Source: Acanthosepion lycidas
Lineage: Eukaryota; Mollusca; Cephalopoda; Sepiida; Sepiidae
Length of the DNA stretch: 64,000 nucleotides
Direction: 5' to 3'
NCBI GenBank assembly: GCA_963932145.1
Contig: OZ010593.1
Span: 39,156,036 to 39,220,035 of the forward strand
Shown here: positions 54,957-64,000 of the stretch, piece by piece
Position numbering within the stretch: the stretch's first letter is position 1
Layout: each line of letters begins with the position of its first letter
Position numbers and translations under genes: made by a program
The notes under the pieces: generated by a model
Database searches by the model: none
What the model saw: only the letters and a program-made list of their open reading frames with translations
Told to the model about the DNA's origin: nothing

Positions 54957-55133
54957 ATGTTGGAAATGGTAGAGCTTGGTTCCCTGTCGGTCGTGTTACC
55001 TGTATTCGGTGTGGTCATTTGCGCCCTTCTTGTGTTCGCCTTTGGTTTCAGAACCCCAGCTACACCTCCAAGTTTCCACTCAGGACGAGTTGACACCAAG
55101 AAAACCACACAGAAAAAAAACAAAAAGCAAAAG
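54957..55133 (+). CDS. Candidate first coding exon of a single-pass membrane protein
   Basis: ATG at 54957 has A at -3. It opens 59 codons ending exactly in phase 0 at AAG|GTATAAGT, a good splice donor (GT at 55134). The peptide has a short N terminus (MLEMVELGS), a hydrophobic span of about 22 residues (about 10-31, VVLPVFGVVICALLVFAFGF) that could be a signal anchor, and then a polar, strongly basic tail (DTKKTTQKKNKKQK). A hydrophobic anchor followed by a Lys-rich cytosolic segment is the layout of ER-anchored proteins such as p180/kinectin or metadherin (LYRIC). The sequence alone does not identify which, if any. Splicing and downstream exons are not visible in the window, so an intron longer than 8.8 kb is implied. 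Confidence 0.5.
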
Positions 55134-55500
55134 GTATAAGTTTATATCTTCTCATTCATTACAGTTTACACAATCCAATTCGCTTTTAAAAATCTACCTT
55201 ACCTACCTTCTTCGATTTTAGAACTCGATGGAAAAAAAATCGTAGATTTCGATTTATAGTAAACATCTTCAGTTTTTTTTTTTCTTTTCTTTTTGCTAAG
55301 TCGACATAAATCTACTGTAAATTACTATAGTATACTGTCTGAGTGTAAATTCGATTACCTCTTGATCGTTTGATTAATTTACTACTTGCCGAGATAAAGC
55401 CTTTAAGATCCCGAAATCGCCTCTAGCTTTTCAGCTTCAGTTTATACAACTGGCTATGAATATGAACGCACACTCACTGGTCGCATTTTGCTTTTGAAAT

Positions 55501-55535
<35 letters not shown>

Positions 55536-58500
55536 CAAAGATGTATTCTTTCTAGTCGGCTTTTTACACGTACCTATTCTTTAATCTTGGAAGCTGTTTA
55601 AACAAAACTTTAGAGAATTAAAAAAAAAAAAAAAACTGAATTTAAATGATCAAAGTTTTTGAAAGGCTGTCTGAAATTAAAAAAAATCTTTTTTTTTTTT
55701 TTTTTTTTTTTGTCTTACATTTCTACAATAGTGATGCGTTCTGCTTCATAGCCGATGTATACTCAGCATTCGAATTTGCTTGGGTCAGCAATGACTTGTT
55801 TGACGTGGAACTAAAAACTTTAAAAAAACAAAATCGACCTAATAATATAAAAATAGAAAGCTATATGAACTTTCCTTTTTTTTCTTTTTTTACTTTTTTA
55901 CACTAATTCCGCTTTCCTTTAAACATTGAGCGTGACTGTTGCGTATGATTTTTGAAATTTAGAAAAAAAAATGGCTTAACTTTTTAAAAGATTTTCTTTC
56001 ATTTGTAAGATAAGAAGAATAATGATGAAATAATGTTTTTATCTTCTTAAAATGCCCTGCCATGCGTGTACTATGTAGCTGAAGAATCTAAATTTCTTAA
56101 TCTTTTTTGCGCAATAGCCAAAACCAAACGTATCTAATTAAACTTTTCTCATTTAGGTTTTCATAAAATACTTTATTTTAAATTTTTAAATAAACTGATT
56201 CTCCAAAAATAATCAACCGCAGTAAATGCAACGTGTCAAGTATAGTACAAGGGGAAACCCCTCTTTGAAATTGCTACGACATATACAAGGATCGTGTAAT
56301 TAGAGATGGCACACAAACATTATTGCTTCTTGTTAATAATGGTATTTTTCGTGCATGAAACTCATGCCATGTCATTTGTCTGTATATGGAGACTAATTAT
56401 CTCGTTTATGCCCTTTTTTTGTTTTTAGTTTCTGCTTTTTGGTGCCTTCATCAATAGAATAATGAAATCACACGTCAAAATAATCAGAAACGTTCTGACA
56501 ATGACGTCGATACGCATATGGAACAATTAGTTTTATTCTTCAGCTTAGCAGCTTATTATTCATAGATATTTTAGTCGGAATTCAATAAATAAAAATGAAA
56601 TTGACATTATATTTTGCATTTTTAAAGTTAAAAATAAAAAAAAATGTTTGACTTTCTATGGCCACTAACACGTTTATTGCATTTGAGAGCCACGTCATTA
56701 ACTCCTGCACATGATTACAGACTACTACTACTTCTACATGCCGATGGTTCACTTTTTTTTCTTTCTTCATTGAAGTCCATTGTGATTATCAGTGTCAACA
56801 ATTCTGAACTCTTAAGTTGCTTAAGTTTATTTTATTTATATTGAACTCTAGGTAAGTAAATTATTTTTCACTTCTGACGTTTTTTTGGGGGGGGGATTTC
56901 TTCCCTGTCTATTTATTTACACAGTGAAGAAATGTGATCTTTTTCTTCTGTTGCCAAATAGATTCATTAATTAAACTTATTTATCTTAGTAATTTAATAA
57001 GTTTGGTTTTGAAAAAGATGTCTAGTTTAAGTGGAATTCCTCGAATGGATTTTTTTTTTCTTTTCGTTTGCCGATTATCATGTCAAGAAGAGTTTGTCAC
57101 CAACTTTATCTGTACTTACGAAAAACTGAAAGGAACAATGAAATTTAAGTATGAAACCAGATTTTGCGGTCGAAATTATGTGGCTAGAAATTTGAAAAAA
57201 AAAAAATGTTTTAATAACTTATTGAAAGAAAAATGAAATTATGGTGGCGAGAATCAGACGGTCAAAGTCCCAGATTTGTTGACGCTATTGCTAAAAAAAA
57301 AGATTCAGTATTTCAAGAAAAAGTAACTTTAGTCATTTTTATTTTTGTATATAATTTATTTAAATTAAATTGTTTCATCTTCATTTTTAGCTACTTTCTA
57401 TTTATCAGGTGTTTTGTTACTTCCTACGATATAATTGTATTTAAAAATTTTAATTTTATATTGCCGTGTTGTTTTAGTTTATAGAAAAGAAAAAAAAATA
57501 AAGATCTTTTAGTTTTTAGTGTGATTTTTTTTTTTTTTTTTCCTGCTAGTCATGGTTCCATATGTTAAGCCTTGATTCAGTTCAGCAGCACATTGCAACT
57601 ACCTGATGATTTGGGAGCTGTAAAAAAAAAAAAAGTTTAAAAAAAAAAAAAAAAAACCCCTACTTACTGCCTTATTACAAACACATTTTTTTTTCTTTCA
57701 AATAAATCATAAAGCACCGAAAGCTTTTAAATTGTCACTGCAAGATAGAATTTTACAGCCTTGCTGATTTCATTGTATTCTTAGTTTGTTTTTTTTTTTT
57801 TTGTTTTTTTACTATAGAAACTATTTCCACCCCCAATTATTGCCAAAGAAACAAGTTGTCACGGCTGCCGCTGATCTAGGGTCTATGTGCATAGGCTGAT
57901 GCTTGAAAATTTAGAATAAATTTTAATTAGGCTTTTACTTAATTATTTTTTATTTTATTTATTTTATTTTATTTTATTTTTTTTTTAAGGACAGGTATTG
58001 AATAACTTTTCCTCTTTTTTTTTTCTAAATTGCTTAGTAAAGTCTAAATAAAACTAATTTTAGATTTACAAGAAGTAGCTTAGACGAAGTCAGCAAATTT
58101 TATTAAAAGTCGTACATTTCCTAATTTTCCTTATATTTTAAAAATTAGTTTTAAAATAAATTCTATAGGTCTGTTTTTAAGTATTTTACTCCTTGCAGCT
58201 TTTTTAATGTAATAATTGTTAAAAAATGTAACGGTTAACCATATGTGACTTGGAGAGGAGATGGACACTGCCAAGTAACTTTATTGCTCTGAAATGCATG
58301 ACGATATTTTCAAACCTATATTTTTCGTAATATTTTTTTTTTTTTTTTTTTTTTATTAAACTTTGAATAAGACCAAATTTAAAAAAAGTAAACCAAACAA
58401 GTCTTTTTGGTTCCTGCTAAGGAAAATTAGATTTTAAGAAAAAGCTAAAATAGTAGTCAGATTTTAGTTAGAAATTATTTGAACTTATTTTCTCATCTTG

Positions 58501-58860
58501 CTTGGCCGTGTAAACTTCTATATTGAACAACAGATTGTTAAAAGGTACCCTCAATTCTTTTGAGCAAAATACTTTTTGTTTTACACATTATCAGGCTGCC
58601 GCTTTTTAAGAATGGAATAAACTTGAAATTTTACTCCTTTTCAATAATTGTTTTATTCAACTGAAAAAATGTAACTCGAACCATTTTTATTTTCAATGTG
58701 TTCAGCTTTATGTTCATTTTTTTTTTTTTTTTTTTTTTTAGCAAAGATCTTTTATAAATTTTAATTAATTCCTTGGCAAATTACTTTTTGTAAGTATTTA
58801 GTATTTACTCATGTAAAATTGTTTGAACTGTCACTGTGTTTGCAATTGATGAGTATTCAT
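55134..58860 (+). other. Probable intron 1, poly-T rich
   Basis: No coding signature. Long T-runs on the plus strand occur at about 55506-55532, 55689-55711, 57524-57541, 58330-58355 and 58717-58739. A-runs near 57620-57656 are the exception. Short ORFs here are low-complexity translations. Confidence 0.5.
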
Positions 58861-58889
58861 TCACCGACAAGGAATGATGGAAAATTAAA

Positions 58890-58960
58890 TGAATCATTCA
58901 CCTATGGGTGGGGCGTCCTGTTTACGTCACCCATCCCTTAAGGAAAGGAAGTATAAATCA
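58890..58960 (+). promoter_or_regulatory. Island with CRE-like and TATA-like boxes
   Basis: In otherwise AT-rich DNA, GGGTGGGGCGTCCTG is followed by TTTACGTCACCC (reverse TGACGTAA, CRE-like). TATAAAT follows at 58952-58958, 23 bases further on. The base composition and order suggest an alternative promoter or enhancer inside the putative intron, or a retroelement promoter. No ORF starts nearby. Confidence 0.35.
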
Positions 58961-59397
58961 AGTTTACAAGGGAGCAGAGAATTATTTTGAACACAAAAAG
59001 GACAAGCTTTAAATTAAAACACACACACACACACACGAGAGAGATACCAAAAAAAGTTAATTTAATTCTTAATCGTCAATTTAAAAATAAATACAACAGT
59101 GGCCTTTTGCTTGTATGTGATTGAAGAGAAGACATCTTTCATATTTTGTATATAAAGTAGATGGCTAAGAAAATGGGAAATCGTCACTTGCAAAAACATT
59201 CAAAGCAGAAGACTAAAAAAAGGAAAAAATAAATAGCATGACAAATCAATTTCTCTTGTGTTGTTGACAGGTTTACTTTTCTGTTAACTGATAAATCAAC
59301 AGCTCATAATAAGAGGTTTTTAAAAATTCTAGATATAAACAATTAAAAAAAATGTTCTGTTCTCAAATTTTGTCTAGTCAAACTCAAAACTTTTGAT

Positions 59398-59460
59398 ACA
59401 ATGTCTCAGTGGTAAGTCAACAGCCTCAGTCCCATTAACTGAATTTGGTTTAAGTTCCAA
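59398..59460 (+). repeat. tRNA-like SINE relic
   Basis: TGTCTCAGTGGTAAGTC resembles an A box and GGTTTAAGTTCC, about 40 bases later, resembles a B box. The cloverleaf is not maintained. Confidence 0.5.
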
Positions 59461-59589
59461 AAGTCATATTTCATACATTGCATTTTATCAGTTTCGATAC
59501 CTAAAGTTTAAAATGAGAATGTATTCGCATATCGGTTTTGTATTGGCCTGTTAACATGAGTTTATCTTTGTTTTGGTACATGGTAAGTA

Positions 59590-59690
59590 TGGAGTTCCCA
59601 GTAAGGATCAAATTTGCTGCTCAGGATCTTTGAAACTAACTTGGTAACCATTATCCCACATTGAGATGCTTGGCCTGTTGACATGTTGAT
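59590..59690 (-). repeat. tRNA-like SINE relic, minus strand
   Basis: The minus strand reads GGGATAATGGTTACCAAG, then TTCAAAGATCCTGAG and AAATTTGATCC, a decayed A box and B box pair similar to tRNA-SINE heads. Confidence 0.45.
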
Positions 59691-60023
59691 AAAATAATCA
59701 TACCTTATTGCTATAAGGGAGGCAGCAGCAGTCAACCTGTACCAAATTAATGAGAATATTGGCTCAAGCATTTTGGTTTCTCTTGACAGACGTATACAGG
59801 TCACCTAGCTGCCACAACATTAATGTAAACAACATTTTATTTTTAACTTATTGTTTTTACTTGATAGCCACTAATAACTGCTCTTTGAGAAAGAGGAACA
59901 GTTTTTGCAAGCAATATAACCTTTCACTTTGGGAGGTGCATCCATTTCTCTGTGGATAAATAATTTGATAAAAAACAGAAGAAACTCTTCTGTGTGTGTA
60001 ATCTTGTACACTTTCAATTTTAT

Positions 60024-60025
<2 letters not shown>

Positions 60026-60068
<43 letters not shown>
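60026..60068. repeat. Poly-T tract of 43 bases
   Basis: Uninterrupted T-run, the longest in the window. It could be the reversed A-tail of a retroposed sequence or a slippage product. Confidence 0.95.
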
Positions 60069-60072
<4 letters not shown>

Positions 60073-60715
60073 ATTAAACTTCATCAGATATAATTGTAAT
60101 CTCTTTCCTTTAAAAGTTTTTTTTTTCTTTCTTTCTTTCTTTAAAATAAGTTGGCTTACAGTTTCTGTGGGTAAAATGTATATAATTGACAGTAATTTCT
60201 GTTTTGGTTTGAAAGTTACCTCTGAATTTATCTTTTTCTTTTTTCTGTAATTTTAAAAATCTTATATCTGATAATTTTTTTTTTTTTTTTTTTTTCTTAT
60301 TTAGAAAAGTTTTCATTTTCTTATAGGAATTTTATTATGAATATAAACCTTTTTTTGTTCCAGAACAATTAGTCAATGTTCTTTTTTCTAGTCAATTACT
60401 CTGGTCATGACTGCATGAAATAACTGACCAATGCTTTTCACTCTGTTATGGTTATTCTTAAAACATTTTAAAAATGTAATTTTGCAATTGTTTTTGAAAA
60501 TTCCCAAAATTTCAGTTGGTTTTTAAATAACATGGGAAACATTTGAAACCTATTTTGTTTTAAGAGATCTTTAAACAGCTGTTACGAAAATCAGTTATTT
60601 TGAACTGTAAAATTTTCTTGAATGTCAGTTTTTAAATTTCACAAATGTTAAACTGAAAGGTTTTAGTCTGTTTATCTTTCTTTAGAATGAAATGAATAGC
60701 CCAGGTTATCTTATG

Positions 60716-60761
60716 ATCAATGTCTAACAGTTTTTATTAAAAAAAACTGTTAGACATTGAT
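60716..60761. repeat. Perfect 20-bp hairpin
   Basis: ATCAATGTCTAACAGTTTTT at 60716-60735 is the exact reverse complement of 60742-60761, with a 6-base loop. Its identity is too high for neutral old DNA, so it is recent or selected. Confidence 0.9.
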
Positions 60762-61469
60762 GTAATTTAAAAAGAAGTTTGATTCTGTAAGTTTGTAGAT
60801 TCATTCATCTCCGACGAGTAAAGTAATTTGTAATGGTGAAATCAATAAAGATTAAATTATAAAGATTAATATATAGATTAAAATCTTCTCTTTAAAATGT
60901 AAACTGTTGGTTATATATTTACATTTACATATGACTCTACAATCTCTTCAGCTGGCTCTGTGATTTGGGTCATGCTCTTATAGACCTGACCTAATCAAAA
61001 GGTCCTGTAAACATTTGCTTATTTGTGAATATGCAACAAAAAAGTTGAATGTTAACTCCATTGTTTTTGCAATTTGGCAAAAACCAACTTGAAGTATTCA
61101 TTTGGAACCTGAAAAATGTACATTCAACTTTTGTAATTAGGAAATTCTGGTTCATATGTTCTGAATCCTCATATGATCATTTTTATATGAAAACTGGTTT
61201 AACAAACAAATATTAAATTTTATTTTCTGTTAATGTCTTTTGATTTGGGTAAATGGTTTTGTTTATTTGTAATCCTGAAAGCAGTACCTGTTTTGTTAAA
61301 TTACCAAATGTCAAATCTGGCTAACAGATCTTTGAATCCATACAATTATGACTTTTATTTTGTATCACATCAGTTTGTAAAATCATAAATCACTAGCAGG
61401 ACCCATGGAAATTTCATGGTTGTCAACCATTAAAATTGTCCTTCTCATGCTTTTACTCTTAACTTTCTA
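60762..61469. other. Putative intron DNA, nothing recognised
   Basis: AT-rich sequence without ORFs or repeat boundaries that I can support. Confidence 0.5.
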
Positions 61470-61592
61470 GCTTAACTGCCATATCACATTGAAACATTGG
61501 TTCCTGTACGATCACCAACATTTAACTAACATCGAGCATGGTTAGTACCTAGATGGGTGACTGCTTGGGAATACCAGGTGCTGTAAGTTTGG
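61470..61592 (+). repeat. Full-length 5S rRNA-like sequence (5S-derived SINE head)
   Basis: Across about 120 bases it follows metazoan 5S rRNA: TATCACATTGAAA, ACGATCACC, GGTTAGTACCTAGATGGGTG, ACTGCTTGGGAATACC and AGGTGCTGTAAG. The internal control region (C box GATGGGTGACTGCTTGGG) is well kept. Substitutions in stems, and the fusion to tRNA-like sequence downstream, indicate a SINE head rather than a working 5S gene. Confidence 0.85.
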
Positions 61593-61599
61593 ATGTGCA

Positions 61600-61860
61600 A
61601 ATAGTGTAATGGATAATGGTTCAGAATTGTTAATCAGGGAGCCAAGATCCCATTACAGTTCGGTCTATTATATTAAAACTTACCGCTTACATGCCCTTGT
61701 GAAATGTATGAGTCCGCCTTGTCACCCCCCCCCACATTTGGTTAATTAGTAAGAACTGTATCACTAAATCCTTATTTTAAAAAAAAATTCTTACAATCTA
61801 ACAATATTTTCTGGTTTTAAATAAACATGCAAAATGTTGATAAACTGTAGAAAAAGAATG
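61600..61860 (+). repeat. tRNA-like region and body of a composite SINE
   Basis: Directly after the 5S-like part, GTGTAATGGATAATGGTTCAG and GGAGCCAAGATCCC resemble the tRNA-related head seen reversed at 1077-1148. The 3' part (AATTCTTACAATC, TGGTTTTAAATAAACATGC, GATAAACTGTAGAAAAAGAA) matches 63830-63930, so both belong to one SINE family with a shared tail. Confidence 0.65.
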
Positions 61861-62146
61861 AATCTGTTGTCCTTTGCCTGTATCATTTTATTCTCTCCCT
61901 TCAATCTTTGTTACCAATTCAGATTTTTATCTGAATGCCACACACATACAAATAAGGAATGCACAAATGTTTTCTGCTGCATTCTCTTTTATTTTATTTT
62001 TATCTGTAAAGAATTTTAATGCACCAAATTTTTACACCTTCTCATCTCTATCTACTGTCCGATCTTTTGCTCATTGTCTTTTGACATCCAACCAGCAAAC
62101 TTGTCTTTGTTGTATATCCATCTATTCCCTTTCTGTATATGTCTAT

Positions 62147-62444
62147 TTTTTTTTTTTTTTCACATGATTTTTTATTTGTTTTTCTCTACCTTTCCTCCTC
62201 CTCTCCTCACCGCTGCTTTTCCTATTCCTTCCTGCTTAATGGTTTGTCAATCAAAAAATATTATTGCATCTCAAGAGCTGGAGATCAGACAGATGCTGTA
62301 CTCTAATCTTAGGTAGAAAAGCATAAGTAGAATAATAATGTGGATTATTTTTGATATGTTAGTTGATGAATCCTAAATATGTTTGGTGTCCATCACTGAA
62401 AGTAGAACGATGAAATTTCAAATTTTTTTTTTTTTTTTTTTTTT
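62147..62444. repeat. Poly-T tracts in the putative intron
   Basis: T-runs at 62147-62160 and about 62420-62444, again on the plus strand. A (TTTC)n run follows near 62837-62862. Confidence 0.85.
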
Positions 62445-63669
62445 GTCCATTTAAAGTGCTACATCTATTGGAAAATATATTCAGTTTAAATATAGAAAGA
62501 GCCATGATTTCAAAAGGCTGCATATTTTGGCTTATACTCTTTTTCCTGCTATTCAAAGGTTGTTGCTAGACGAGAAATTAGCCCTTGTGACCTAGATGCT
62601 CATTTCCATCTCCTTCAAATTGTGCATATGTATAATTCTGTATGTATATGTATATTTTAATTCAATGAAAAACCTAAAAAAAATATTTCTGTAAAGTTAA
62701 AAGAACTTTAAAAAATAATTTTATTTCTTAGAGTAATTTCTAAAAAGTTCAAAATCTTATAATTATCAGATTTTATTTTTTATTTTTTTGTTCAGAGAAA
62801 TTAATTGTACAATTTTTACCTGAATTTGTGGCCTTTTTTTTTTCTTTCTTTCTTTCTTTCTTACTTTAACCTATCTTTATCATCATAGGCAATAAATAGA
62901 ACATGTAATTTCACCATTTCTATGCTGCCAGCTCTAGATACCAATACAGGAATAGACTAATGTGCTAGGAAGATTGAAATAATCATAAATATTATACTAA
63001 AACTCTCTCACTGTAAGTGAAAGAAAAGCTGATTTCTCTTTATTTTTTAATTTATATTGCACAGCCATATACACATGTAAGCAGAGAGACAATTTCAGAC
63101 ATGAAGCTGTTTGTTTTTTCAACTTTGATTTTATTGCTCAATCTAGAGGGTAGTGACTCTCCAGTTTGAGTGGAGTGTTTTATTTTAAATGTGGTTAAAT
63201 TGTGCATGTTTATGTGTACATTAAATGGCACAAACACATGTAAGCCATTCACACACAACAGATATATATGCATATACATTACATCATCACATGCAGAGAG
63301 TGTATGACAGAACTAGCTCTTTGATAATATAAACTAGTTCCCTTGACATTATGACAGTCCTCCAATATTGCATTTCTAGACTACACTTCTAGAAGCAATC
63401 TGTTTTAGATTTAATTAAAGGCATTTTAAAATGTTCTCAAACTGCTTCAAAAGTAAGCTCTGAGCAAGTTGATGCAAACATTTTATGACCCTGACCTATC
63501 TCAATTGCCATTGGTCTATTTAAGCACATTTTTGTTAGTGAGAATCCATTCTCTCCTTATTATAATGATAGAAGAGGCTAGTAACATGTCAAGTTATTTC
63601 TTTTGTTTTTAAACCAGTTACCATTTGAGGATCTCTTTTCTGATAGCTTTTCTGCATTCAACTAGGATG
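62445..63669. other. Putative intron DNA, nothing recognised
   Basis: AT-rich sequence with a short (TTTC)n run and isolated CA/TA-rich words. No gene signature on either strand. Confidence 0.5.
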
Positions 63670-63935
63670 TGTGGGTGGTGTAATAGGCAGCAGTTCAGAG
63701 TGGGAAGCTGGAAAACAAATTCCACTTGGTTTCATTACATTCACTTACACACAAATACTTTTGGGAAAGGTATAAATTCATCACTTCTCCCTCCCAGTTA
63801 TGGGTTAAATAGCAGGACTTGTATGTGGAAAAATCATTGTTATTCTCAAAAAAAAAAAATTTACAATCCAAAATATGTTTTGGCTTTAAATAACCCACAA
63901 AGGATTGATAAACTGTAAAGAAAAAAATATCATTC
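63670..63935 (+). repeat. tRNA-like SINE, second copy of the shared-tail family
   Basis: The head GGTGGTGTAATAGGCAGCAG, with TTCAGAGTGGGAAGCTGG, parallels the tRNA-like region at 61600. The tail (TTTACAATCCAAAATATG, TGGCTTTAAATAACC, GATAAACTGTAAAGAAAA) parallels 61790-61855. No 5S-like part precedes this copy. Confidence 0.6.
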
Positions 63936-64000
63936 AGCTAAACTTTCACAATTGTTTTTAATGGTTATATGAAGCTGATAACTAACATTGATAACTAATT

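Noticed and set aside
54746..55123. Minus-strand ORF opposite the candidate exon
   Set aside because: Antisense shadow with no signature. The plus strand has start context and a splice donor.
61470..61592. Functional 5S rRNA gene
   Set aside because: Many substitutions, stem pairs broken, no T-run terminator directly after it, and fused to tRNA-like sequence.
63625..63918. 97-codon plus-strand ORF near the window end
   Set aside because: It reads through a tRNA-like SINE head and its tail, and the residues follow the SINE sequence.

Overview
The window is AT-rich, non-coding-dominated animal DNA built mostly from layered transposable elements. No bacterial gene organisation is present. The mix suggests a lophotrochozoan, probably a mollusc and possibly a cephalopod: Tx1-type LINEs with a zinc-knuckle ORF1, several Ty3/Gypsy lineages, Bel/Pao, a Penelope-like element with a hammerhead-like motif, a THAP9/P-type transposon, tRNA- and 5S-derived SINEs, and long (TA)n, (GA)n and poly-T tracts. 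This assignment is inference; no host gene here fixes the species.

Layout. 1-0.72 kb: tail of a Gypsy pol, a polypurine tract and an LTR-like stretch. 0.75-4.6 kb: promoter-like DNA, a reversed tRNA-SINE, a 321-bp MITE with long inverted ends and an 8-bp target duplication, and a Bel/Pao pol relic cut into three pieces by two insertions. 6.86-7.03 kb: a pogo-like MITE. 8.88-9.99 kb: a Penelope-like relic. 10.1-17.4 kb: a nearly full-length Tx1-like LINE (LINE-1) with a 16-bp target duplication. 17.4-21.5 kb: a Gypsy gag-pol body (Gypsy-1) without recognisable LTRs, bounded by a 48-bp direct repeat and ending in a LINE-like 3' tail. 21.5-27.7 kb: almost featureless AT-rich DNA. 27.7-30.4 kb: another Gypsy relic (Gypsy-3).

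31.54-46.80 kb is one nested stack. A Gypsy element (Gypsy-2, LTRs 31542-31790 and 46556-46796, TSD AATAG) was hit inside gag by LINE-2 (33390-45373, TSD of 17 bp). LINE-2 was hit inside ORF1 by a P-type transposon (38396-43306, 14-bp inverted ends starting CATG, TSD GTACAGAC). The P-type transposon carries a composite with two copies of a U2-snRNA-like sequence. Three sets of exact target duplications give the order of events.

46.8-53.2 kb holds sparse relics: a transposon-associated ORF on the minus strand and a CR1-like LINE tail. At 54.957-55.133 kb lies the only plausible host coding exon, a 59-codon first exon encoding a single-pass membrane segment and a basic stretch, ending at a GT splice donor. 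The last 9 kb look like its first intron, rich in plus-strand poly-T and in SINE relics, including a full-length 5S-rRNA-like sequence joined to a tRNA-like region.

Nearly all transposon ORFs are broken by stops or frameshifts, so the window is mainly a fossil record of insertions. The most unusual points are the U2-like repeats, the LTR-less Gypsy body that shares a nick site and a 3' tail with a LINE, and a Gypsy leader in which the primer-binding-site region is repeated about six times.
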